IMG/VR virus record: IMGVR_UViG_3300037502_002762
Coordinates: 1 to 20,519 of that record
Source: a virus
Direction: 5' to 3' (one strand)
DNA: 20,519 bases
Positions within the stretch are counted from its first letter, which is position 1. Each line of letters starts with the position of its first letter. Position numbers and translations under genes: made by a program. Under the pieces are notes generated by a model. It was not told the DNA's origin and ran no database searches. It saw only the letters and a program-made list of their open reading frames with translations. Below, one piece after another: positions 15,122 to 20,519 of the stretch.

Positions 15122-16345
15122 TTAAGCCGCTATGGGCACCCAAGTGACGGTCTGGGAGTCATTGACAACCACCCAATTTCCCGTCTGTCCATCATTAACA
15201 TTTTGCCAGTTAGGCACTTGATTGTCATTAATTGTGGTCCAAATCGTGACCGAACCCACCCGACCAACCGCCTGAACCCCCGTAACCCCAACACGAGCCC
15301 CAGCTCCAACAGTGACAGGGCTAACAGCACCCGTTCCCTGAACTCCCGTAACATTGACCGTGACAGGAATGCTGGCATACGCCTGACCAATAAATCCATC
15401 GCCCTGTACCCCAGTAACGGCAACAACCGCACTTTGGATGACAATAACATTGCCAACCTGCCCATCGCCCTGAACGCCCGTGACCGGTACCGAAGCCGAT
15501 CCAGTAATAGCAGTCTGGCCAATGGCCCCAGCGGCAAAAACACCCGTAACCGCAACAACCGCGGCAGCCTGGACGGCAACATCTCCAACTTGGCCGGTTC
15601 CGAGGACTCCGGTGACGGGGACGACTGCGTCCCCTGTCTGGGCGGTTTGTCCGATGAATCCGGTTGCGCTGACCCCGGTAACGGTGACACTTGCCCCACC
15701 AGAGACGGCAACGGTCCCAATAGCACCGCTACCTGAGACCCCGGTGACGAGGACGACTGCGGTTCCGGTGACGGCAACGTCTCCGATGAATCCCGAACCT
15801 TGGACCCCGGTGACGGGCACAGTAGCGCCGGCAGTGACGTTAGCCTGACCGATGAATCCTGTCGCCGAGACTCCATCCACGGCGACCACTGCGGAGCCCG
15901 AAACAGCAACATCTCCAATTGCTCCGGTGCCTTGAACGCCGACAACGGCAACATCCGCTGACCCGACAACGGCAACCGTTCCAATCGCTCCGGTTGCTTC
16001 GACTCCTGTAACAGGAACATCTGCTCCCGCTTGAGCAACAACGTCTCCAATTGCCCCAGTTCCAGACACCCCGGTCGGAAAGACGTTTGCGGTACCGGTT
16101 TGTTGGGTTTGGCCAATAAATCCGGTGCCTTGTACGCCAGTGACAAGAACGGAGGCCGCCGCCGTAACTGCGACGGTGCCAACTGCTCCTGTTGCTTGAA
16201 CGCCTGTAACCGGTACATTTGCCGCTCCTGTTACCGCAACTGTTCCAACGGCCCCAACGCCCTGAACACCAGTAACTGAAACCTCAATCGAAGCAGACCC
16301 CAGGTCTGCAAACGGGGCTCCAGCAAACGGGGTAATCCCGAACAT
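15122..16345 (-). CDS. Repeat protein: 16 tandem 22-residue repeats plus Trp-repeat C-terminus, 407 aa
   Basis: Residues 1-18 (MFGITPFAGAPFADLGSA) are a recurrent phage N-terminus. Residues 19-368 are 16 repeats, 15 of exactly 22 residues and a final one of 20, built around VPVTGVQGTGAIGTVAV. The TGV and IG/VG positions are nearly invariant. Alternating small/hydrophobic residues suggest two or three short strands per repeat, as in a beta-solenoid or a fibrous trimer. Residues 369-407 are three 11-residue units of pattern W-x-x-[IV]-N-D-x-Q (WTTINDNQVPN, WQNVNDGQTGN, WVVVNDSQTVT). There are no catalytic motifs. It is very probably an elongated virion surface protein. A degenerate form of the same repeat occurs at 18915-19289. 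Confidence 0.88.
   Translation of the reverse strand: MFGITPFAGAPFADLGSASIEVSVTGVQGVGAVGTVAVTGAANVPVTGVQATGAVGTVAVTAAASVLVTGVQGTGFIGQTQQTGTANVFPTGVSGTGAIGDVVAQAGADVPVTGVEATGAIGTVAVVGSADVAVVGVQGTGAIGDVAVSGSAVVAVDGVSATGFIGQANVTAGATVPVTGVQGSGFIGDVAVTGTAVVLVTGVSGSGAIGTVAVSGGASVTVTGVSATGFIGQTAQTGDAVVPVTGVLGTGQVGDVAVQAAAVVAVTGVFAAGAIGQTAITGSASVPVTGVQGDGQVGNVIVIQSAVVAVTGVQGDGFIGQAYASIPVTVNVTGVQGTGAVSPVTVGAGARVGVTGVQAVGRVGSVTIWTTINDNQVPNWQNVNDGQTGNWVVVNDSQTVTWVPIAA
15125..15241 (-). repeat. Three 11-residue Trp repeats at the C-terminus of the repeat protein
   Basis: Codons 369-407 encode three tandem units with the pattern W-x-x-[IV]-N-D-x-Q-x-x-[NT], followed by WVPIAA. The unit is half the length of the 22-residue repeat before it, but its sequence is unrelated. 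Confidence 0.85.
15242..16291 (-). repeat. Tandem array of 66-bp (22-codon) repeats, 16 units
   Basis: Fifteen units of exactly 66 bases and a last unit of 60 encode the 22-residue repeat. Length is strictly kept although the DNA sequences have diverged. The period is a multiple of three, so other frames also stay open over much of the array; one such frame is open for 362 codons on the same strand but is a by-product. Confidence 0.92.
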
Positions 16346-16349
16346 GCCG

Positions 16350-16811
16350 TCACACTACCAGCCAGCGCTGGCCCGAACTAACCGTAATAGTGACTCCGCT
16401 TGCGACAGTCACAGGCCCCACCGATTGAGCGTTCGTGCCCGTTTCAATCGTGTAGCTTTCTGTGGCCGTCGTTGCGTTTACAACAAATGCACCAATCCCT
16501 CCCCCGCCACCAGTGATGGCACGTTCAGATGGATAAGTTACAAAAACGTCTTTACTTCCAGCCGCAAGATCAATTTTTGATCCAGTGCTGGACGAAAGAA
16601 CTGTATCCCTGGAAAGCGTAGTTCCAGAAGAGGTATACGTGCCAATGCCCACTTCCCACTGCGAACCACCAACGATGGTGTAGTAGGTAGTGTTTCCATT
16701 TCCAATGGCCGCAAAAGACTGATAACCAGTTGTGGCACCGGCAAGCGTGAGCGTACCGGTGCCAGTTGTGGTCGTGGTCTCTTTGACCCTGTCTTTAATT
16801 ACAAGGGCCAT
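16350..16811 (-). CDS. Tail-associated structural protein, 153 aa
   Basis: The protein begins MALVIKDRVKETTTTTGTGT and then LTLAGATTGYQSF, a widespread phage structural family that continues WEVGIGTYTSSGTTLSRDTV and KDVFVTYPSERAITG. A Gly stretch (GGGGGIG) links this to a C-terminal 42-residue module (112-153) shared with the 256-aa fibre gene at 14341-15111. It has AAGGTG six bases before the ATG. It lies directly upstream of the repeat protein, and the shared tip suggests that both proteins end in the same attachment or trimerisation element. Precise location in the virion is unknown. Confidence 0.8.
   Translation of the reverse strand: MALVIKDRVKETTTTTGTGTLTLAGATTGYQSFAAIGNGNTTYYTIVGGSQWEVGIGTYTSSGTTLSRDTVLSSSTGSKIDLAAGSKDVFVTYPSERAITGGGGGIGAFVVNATTATESYTIETGTNAQSVGPVTVASGVTITVSSGQRWLVV
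16353..16478 (-). repeat. Duplicated 42-residue C-terminal tip module, copy 1
   Basis: It encodes SYTIETGTNAQSVGPVTV followed by TITVSSGQRWLVV at the end of the 153-aa gene, matching 14344-14469 at 28/42 residues. Confidence 0.85.
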
Positions 16812-16820
16812 TTGAGCACC

Positions 16821-17255
16821 TTACGCGATACGGATAATCGCCCCAGTAGCCGTGGCAGCGGGGAACACAATCGTGAAAGTACCCGCAGTCGAGGTCTTAG
16901 CACCACCGAAGTTCAACACTGCAACAGCAGGATTGCCTGTAGCAGTGTCGTTATAAATCAACGCACCATATGCGGTGATTGTTGCGGTGGTAAACGACAG
17001 ATCAGAGAAGTCCGTGATCGCGGTCGTGCCCGTGGTGGTAACACCTTGCTTGGTCAGCGTACCGCCGCCAGCCGCGTAGGAGCCAGAAGCGGCCACTTCG
17101 TTGGTGGTGGTGTAAGCCGTGGTTGCAGCAGTAAAAGAGGCGCTGTTGTTATACAGAGCCAGCTTGAACGTGTTGCCACCAGTAGCAAAGTTGTGAACGC
17201 CACGGAGGATTTCGCCCTTGAAAGAGGTGGGCATAACAGTTGTGGTAAAAGCCAT
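16821..17255 (-). CDS. Small beta-rich structural protein, 144 aa
   Basis: The protein begins MAFTTTVMPTSFKGEILRGV, followed by NTFKLALYNNSASFTAATTA, YTTTNEVAASGSYAAGGGTL and TAYGALIYNDTATGNPAVAV, ending FTIVFPAATATGAIIRIA. This order (FK-ALY, then NEV-GY, GG-LT, A-GA-IYN) is a common small virion protein pattern in environmental tailed phages. It has no Cys, no membrane segment and almost no charge in its second half, as expected for a beta-sandwich. It starts at the base after the previous stop. I think it is a minor tail or decoration protein, but the exact role is unknown. Confidence 0.8.
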   Translation of the reverse strand: MAFTTTVMPTSFKGEILRGVHNFATGGNTFKLALYNNSASFTAATTAYTTTNEVAASGSYAAGGGTLTKQGVTTTGTTAITDFSDLSFTTATITAYGALIYNDTATGNPAVAVLNFGGAKTSTAGTFTIVFPAATATGAIIRIA

Positions 17256-17543
17256 TTAGACTCTCCTTAAGAGGTTGGCGGCGTCTTGCTCCCCGCCTTG
17301 AGCGCAAATTTGGATGCAAGTAGACCTTTCGGCCCGCTTTGCCTGTTTCAGATATTCAAAGACAGTTCTTTGAACGCGCTCCCTAAAAAACTTCGCCTGC
17401 TCACGAATGGCCGGGGGAGCGTTCTCGGCCACACCAATGATTTTATCCGTGCAAAGTTCTGCTAAATCTTCGCACGAAAGCCCCCCAAAGTCACTTGTTT
17501 TGACAATGGGACTGGGCAGTTGTCCAAATTTAAGATCAAGCAT
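17256..17543 (-). CDS. Small conserved-type phage protein of unknown function, 95 aa
   Basis: The protein is mostly helical: SCEDLAELCTDKIIGVAENA, PPAIREQAKFFRERVQRTVF and EYLKQAKRAERSTCIQICAQ. I recall similar small proteins (with 'CTDKII...APP.IR.QA' in the middle) between adaptor and tail genes of environmental phages, always uncharacterised. AAGGA lies upstream of the ATG at 17543, within the end of the previous gene. Spacing is two bases upstream and none downstream. It could be an assembly factor; no evidence beyond position. Confidence 0.75.
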   Translation of the reverse strand: MLDLKFGQLPSPIVKTSDFGGLSCEDLAELCTDKIIGVAENAPPAIREQAKFFRERVQRTVFEYLKQAKRAERSTCIQICAQGGEQDAANLLRRV

Positions 17544-17545
17544 GG

Positions 17546-18247
17546 CTATGTCCTTAAGGCTTCTGGAGGCAGCAAAGGAGAGGTCTCCTCCGGCTCTTCA
17601 ATTTCAGAGTACTTTTTGGCTACAAAACGACCGTTTTCCAGCCCAACCACCAGGGGTTCGGCCAGCCGGTGATAGCCATAAAGCTTACTTTTGACGGGCT
17701 CGTTGGTGTCCAACAAGGAAGATTCTTGAGCAATCCCAACCTTGATCCCCCGGCTAATCGCTATAGATAGCAAGAACTCACAGTTAGCCCGCCCTGCCTC
17801 GGCAAAGTGGACATAGCCCTTGTACGAGAAATCGATCCCGTAGAGGTGGATTTCAGCCACTTTTGCTGCAATCGCAAAACCGATGGCGTAAGCCACAGTG
17901 TTGTTGAAGTACCCCGTGCGACAGTCGTTCATGACATCTTCCAGGGGGAACTCCACCAGCCCCGGGCATCGATCATCCAGCTCACAGGTGTAGATGGGTC
18001 CCTTATGCTCCTTGAGCACCTTGGACATGATGCCTGTCTGGCTGCCCGCATCCTCGGAATCCAAGAACCGACTGGCCGGATCCATCATAAACACCCGGTC
18101 GTGGTAGATGATCCCCGACATGCAGTTGATCGCCCAGACTTCATCAAAATCAAAAGAATGAGTCCTGGCCAGTATGTACTGACCGTGACTTCTTCCCATT
18201 GCGACTATTGCTACTTTCTTGCCTTCTAGGTTTGGTACTTGGCTCAT
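17546..18247 (-). CDS. Rossmann-like protein resembling MptE/DUF115 enzymes, 233 aa
   Basis: The N-terminal strand-loop KKVAIVAMGRSHGQYI (10-25) resembles the Gly-rich entry of MptE-like proteins (6-hydroxymethylpterin diphosphokinase-like) and DUF115 glycan-related proteins. A second hallmark is VAYAIGFAIAAKVAEIHLYG with IDFSY (118-142), the usual 'A-K-I-LxGxDxSY' strand and loop, followed by HFAEAGRANCEFLL. The length suits one domain. There is no signal peptide or membrane segment. It overlaps the adaptor gene by four bases, so it is made with the tail proteins. Relatives act on nucleotides, pterins or surface sugars; which reaction this one performs, if any, cannot be seen here. Confidence 0.65.
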   Translation of the reverse strand: MSQVPNLEGKKVAIVAMGRSHGQYILARTHSFDFDEVWAINCMSGIIYHDRVFMMDPASRFLDSEDAGSQTGIMSKVLKEHKGPIYTCELDDRCPGLVEFPLEDVMNDCRTGYFNNTVAYAIGFAIAAKVAEIHLYGIDFSYKGYVHFAEAGRANCEFLLSIAISRGIKVGIAQESSLLDTNEPVKSKLYGYHRLAEPLVVGLENGRFVAKKYSEIEEPEETSPLLPPEALRT

Positions 18248-18903
18248 GGGCCTGGACTCTCCGATTTTATGGGCAGACGAATCATTCCGTCTCTGTACTC
18301 GTCGCGTCTGCGTCTTCCTTGTTGCTCCACTCCAAGCCCTTGGATGGACTCTTTGTAAGCATTATTGAAATAAGCCAACATATCTGGTGGCCCTTTTGTG
18401 TAGCTGTAGGCTTGAATCAAACAGGCATACAGCAACGCCTCCGGGGCATTGTTGCTCACCCAGGTGGTCGTATTCGTGGAAGAAAGTTGGGCCGGGCGGT
18501 AGATGTAGCCAAGCTCGACCGCATAGGACGCCGCGGGAGTCGGTGCCACATAGAAGGTGTTTTGATCCCACACGGAGTAGTACTTGGGAATTCCGGTGTC
18601 CGTCCCATCTGGCCAGTACTCCTTCATAAAGGAAGTATCCCGGAAATCCAAGAAAACTTGGTCTCCACCAGCCGAAGTCAGCATCATGTAGCGGTGCGTC
18701 AAGATGTCAGTTGGGGCGGTCAAGAACTTGTTTCCTGACGTCAGAGAGCCTGCCACCTCGAGCTTGAAAACATCCAAGTCAATGTCACGAAGAATGCGAT
18801 TCTCCGCCATCGTGATGAAGGTATTGATCACCGAGTTGGAAAAGACGTTGCTGTCTACCTCGGTGTAGTTACGAATATTGGTTACAAGTTCGTCGTATGT
18901 CAT
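18244..18903 (-). CDS. Head-tail adaptor protein, SU10-type, 219 aa
   Basis: The N-terminus MTYDELVTNIRNYTEVDSNV, then SVINTFITMAENRILRDIDL, LTSGNKFLTAPTDIL, GIPKYYSVWDQNTFYVAPTP, YAVELGYIYRPAQL and NAPEALLYACLIQAYSYTKG reproduce, in order, the motifs of the phage SU10-type adaptor family. These proteins form a ring between portal and nozzle and initiate the tail tube. The length is typical. It overlaps the genes on both sides by four bases, which fits stoichiometric production of neck proteins. No abnormal features. Confidence 0.85.
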   Translation of the reverse strand: MTYDELVTNIRNYTEVDSNVFSNSVINTFITMAENRILRDIDLDVFKLEVAGSLTSGNKFLTAPTDILTHRYMMLTSAGGDQVFLDFRDTSFMKEYWPDGTDTGIPKYYSVWDQNTFYVAPTPAASYAVELGYIYRPAQLSSTNTTTWVSNNAPEALLYACLIQAYSYTKGPPDMLAYFNNAYKESIQGLGVEQQGRRRRDEYRDGMIRLPIKSESPGP

Positions 18904-19586
18904 GTTGTAGTCACCGATGGATCGCCTACGTCACCTGACCCCTCCACGCTTTGCGGGGTAAAGGACACGTCAGGCACAACAACCTCCCCAATACTACCAG
19001 ATCCGCTCACACTTGATAAGGGAACTGGCAGGACTAAGCTAACAGAAACAGGGTTGACCGAAGCCGTACTTCCCACGCCCGTTACGGCAACAGGAGCATT
19101 TCCTATAGTAGCTACGTTTCCAATGCCTCCAGAGCCTGAAGCGCTGCCAACAAACGGAATAATTACGGAGTTGCCCTCGGCAGTAACGCTTCCAATTTGA
19201 GCGCTAGCACTGACCCCTGCGGCCAAAACGACCCTAGCATGGCCGCGGATAAAGACATTTCCGATCTCTCCCACCCCATGAGCCGTATCTTGGCTCGGGT
19301 AAGGACGCATGTTGATTACGTTGTTGGCACTACCAACGCTCTGGAAGTAAGTAAATCCAGGCTGGCCAACATAGACATCTACCGGCTCAACCCGGTCAGG
19401 CCGGGGCTGAAGAAGTGCAACCGCATCTCCCCGATACCTTAGGGGCTCTAGTTGCGGTTCCTTGGGCTCGTAATCCTCTGGGCAGACCTTGAATCCGCGC
19501 CAGTTCTTCTTTAAGACGTTGTATGGATACCGCTGGCCGCAGTAGTCGCATAGACCATACGAGTATTTGCCGGTTGCGTAGGCCAT
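18900..19586 (-). CDS. Virion protein with CxxC N-terminal domain and degenerate 22-residue repeats, 228 aa
   Basis: Residues 7-40 (KYSYGLCDYCGQRYPYNVLK onward) contain C13-x2-C16 and C35, with D38 where a fourth zinc ligand would be. So metal binding is possible but incomplete by the usual four-Cys rule. Residues 40-84 (YEPKEPQLEP and RPDRVEPVDVYVGQPGFTYF) resemble a conserved segment of environmental phage proteins. Residues 100-224 are five to six loose copies of the 22-residue repeat found in the 407-aa protein (GVSASAQIGSV, GSASGSGGIGNV, VSGSGSIGEVVV). The gene sits between connector and adaptor, so a neck-associated surface protein is likely. AAATG context with a one-base gap from the previous gene. 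Confidence 0.75.
   Translation of the reverse strand: MAYATGKYSYGLCDYCGQRYPYNVLKKNWRGFKVCPEDYEPKEPQLEPLRYRGDAVALLQPRPDRVEPVDVYVGQPGFTYFQSVGSANNVINMRPYPSQDTAHGVGEIGNVFIRGHARVVLAAGVSASAQIGSVTAEGNSVIIPFVGSASGSGGIGNVATIGNAPVAVTGVGSTASVNPVSVSLVLPVPLSSVSGSGSIGEVVVPDVSFTPQSVEGSGDVGDPSVTTT
18915..19289 (-). repeat. Degenerate 22-residue repeats in the neck-region protein
   Basis: The IG/VG marker pairs fall at residues 108, 131, 155, 199 and 220, with one copy (near 177) lacking it, giving spacings of 21-24 residues. The copies carry GVxxS-x-x-IGxV like the 407-aa protein but have indels. Confidence 0.65.
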
Positions 19587-19587
19587 T

Positions 19588-20250
19588 TCATACCCCTAAG
19601 TATGGGATGAAGGAAACACTCGCCGTGTCCCGATCCTCCAACGCAGCTCTTGTAAAGTCTTCCTCGTACATCTGTTTAAGCCCCGTTACCCGGTCTGGAG
19701 CAAACTTCAGCGACAGGTAGTACGCCAATCCCGACACCAAACAAGGCAAGAACCGGAAATTGACGTCGGCCGTATTGGTGTAGTTCCCCGCATCCTGAAT
19801 GCGCCGAATCCTGTAATACACAAACGTATAAGGCCCGTTCGGTCGAGGATACAAAAATACCTTGGTCGGGTTGGCCCGCTGCACATAGTACTGAGCAGGA
19901 CGAGCTCCCGTCTGTTTGTCCGGGATGTTGAGATACTCCTCCCGGCTGATTCGGTCAATCGTGATGTCCACCGAAGGCGATTGGGAGTTGTCCCGAATCA
20001 CAGCAGATAAGACGTTGACTGTATCCGAGCTCAGGGTAATTTCCGCCGTTCCCGTGAGCGGGAAGGTGGCCTCTTCAATGGTCCAGAGATTCAGACCGCG
20101 ATTGGCCCAATCCAAGAACAAAAGATTTAACGAACGACGGGCAGACGACAGTTGATAGCCGCTCTGCATTCTCATGCCGCAGCGCTCAAAGGCCTCCTCG
20201 ATGATGTCATCGATGGCCAGATCAAAAGTAGTGGTGCCGGAAGTCGTCAT
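19588..20250 (-). CDS. Head-tail connector protein (P22 gp4-like), 220 aa
   Basis: The protein begins with a helical part, LAIDDIIEEAFERCGMRMQS, then LSSARRSLNLLFLDWANRGL and NLWTIEEATFPL. This pattern of two helices leading to 'L-WANRGLNLWT' is typical of P22 gp4-like connector proteins. A beta part follows (ITLSSDTVNVLSAVIRDNSQ, YYVQRANPTKVFLYPRPNGP, YTFVYYRIRRIQDAG), then a C-terminal helix, LVSGLAYYLSLKFAPDRVTG, and EDFTRAALEDRDTASVSFIP. P22 gp4 is the ring below the portal. The partial upstream gene overlaps it by four bases. The assignment is by motif order and position; a different neck family is possible. Confidence 0.6.
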   Translation of the reverse strand: MTTSGTTTFDLAIDDIIEEAFERCGMRMQSGYQLSSARRSLNLLFLDWANRGLNLWTIEEATFPLTGTAEITLSSDTVNVLSAVIRDNSQSPSVDITIDRISREEYLNIPDKQTGARPAQYYVQRANPTKVFLYPRPNGPYTFVYYRIRRIQDAGNYTNTADVNFRFLPCLVSGLAYYLSLKFAPDRVTGLKQMYEEDFTRAALEDRDTASVSFIPYLGV

Positions 20251-20519
20251 TCGTTGTACAGGTTGTCAAAAGTAACCGTCGGATCCATATAGCTGTCATC
20301 TTGCTCTGCACAATGAATCCACTGGCTGGGCCTGAAATCAGGAGCTCCCGTTCCGGTCTCCCAATAAGCAGGGCTTGTAACTCGAACTCGATTATTCGGC
20401 AAAGCCACAATATTGCCAGTCCATTTTCCGGCATCCGTCAACATCAGCACATGACTTTGTTTGTGCTGCGACGGGCAATCAGCCACTTCACTTTCCGCAT
20501 AGTCTACCGTAAACAGATA
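20247..20519 (-). CDS. Partial gene of unknown function, C-terminal 90 residues
   Basis: The frame is open from the window edge to the TGA at 20247, so the 5' part is probably outside. A GTG at 20486 is the only internal candidate start of useful length; it has a GGAAAG four bases upstream and would give 79 aa. The visible sequence contains VADCPSQHKQSHVLMLTDAG, KWTGNIVALPNNRVRVTSPA and DFRPSQWIHCAEQDDSY. It is a compact, aromatic-rich protein with two Cys and no known motif. It overlaps the connector gene by four bases, so it is part of the same operon. Confidence 0.6.
   Translation of the reverse strand, partial: YLFTVDYAESEVADCPSQHKQSHVLMLTDAGKWTGNIVALPNNRVRVTSPAYWETGTGAPDFRPSQWIHCAEQDDSYMDPTVTFDNLYNE

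Noticed and set aside
15130-16218. A 362-codon open frame on the minus strand, overlapping the repeat protein
   Set aside because: It is a shifted frame of the 66-bp repeat array. The period is a multiple of three, so absence of stops is copied in all units. Its product is Leu/Arg/Ser/Pro-rich with no domain pattern, whereas the other frame gives a regular repeat protein.
15242-16291. Possible CRISPR or iteron-like array
   Set aside because: Repeats are contiguous, coding, 66 bases long and lack unique spacers; the protein pattern explains them.
14344-16478. Possible diversity-generating retroelement (template/variable repeat pair at the duplicated fibre ends)
   Set aside because: No reverse transcriptase is present in the window, differences between the copies are not limited to adenine positions, and the copies are too diverged.
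1-20519. tRNA genes, attachment sites, insertion sequences, integrase
   Set aside because: Nothing with such structure was seen; coding density leaves no room for a tRNA outside the 88-base gap, which shows no cloverleaf.

Overview
The window is a late, virion-and-lysis region of a tailed bacteriophage (Caudoviricetes). All 26 supported genes lie on the minus strand, so the transcript reads from about 20519 down to 1. Nearly every junction is a 4-base ATGA overlap, a 1-base TAATG overlap or a gap of 10 bases or less. Only one gap exceeds 10 bases (6367-6454), and it holds a good candidate promoter. There is no tail sheath, major tail-tube protein or baseplate set. There are instead two neck/connector-like proteins, a nozzle-like protein and a block of Gln/Ala/Gly-rich internal (ejection) proteins. 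This points to a short-tailed, podovirus-like phage resembling those recovered from marine and freshwater viral metagenomes. The host cannot be told from the window. No integrase, repressor, terminase, portal, capsid or replication gene is present.

Layout in transcription order. (1) 20519-17256, head-tail interface: a partial unknown gene, a connector (P22 gp4-like), a protein with a CxxC N-terminal domain followed by a degenerate 22-residue repeat, an SU10-type adaptor, a Rossmann-like protein resembling MptE/DUF115 enzymes, and a small unknown. (2) 17255-14341, surface and fibre proteins: a small beta-rich protein, a 153-aa tail protein, a 407-aa protein made of 16 exact-length 22-residue repeats, and a 256-aa fibre protein whose last 42 residues repeat those of the 153-aa protein. 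(3) 14344-13688: a free-standing GIY-YIG/NUMOD3 homing endonuclease, joined by ATGA overlaps on both sides. (4) 13691-10585: three more fibre or receptor-binding proteins interleaved with two small proteins, possibly fibre-assembly helpers. One of these is a 58-aa gene at 12386-12562. Parts of this block are clearly AT-richer than the flanks. (5) 10584-9818, lysis: a three-TM-type holin and an M15A peptidase endolysin, followed by a small zinc-ribbon protein. (6) 9605-6455: nozzle/stabilisation protein, a C1q-like structural protein split by an inserted beta domain, and a small beta protein. (7) 6366-1, after the internal promoter: four large low-complexity or amphipathic proteins that are probably ejected with the DNA or form the inner core. 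The last one runs off the window.

How it works together: the connector, adaptor and nozzle proteins would build the short tail, and the fibre block would determine host binding. The final block would cross the envelope at infection, and the holin/endolysin pair would release progeny. The most unusual elements are the shared 22-residue repeat in two virion genes, the homing endonuclease next to a duplicated fibre tip, the MptE-like enzyme among tail genes, and a perfect hairpin that places the ribosome-binding site of the 58-aa gene in its loop. Family names are from memory of sequence patterns; no database search was made.
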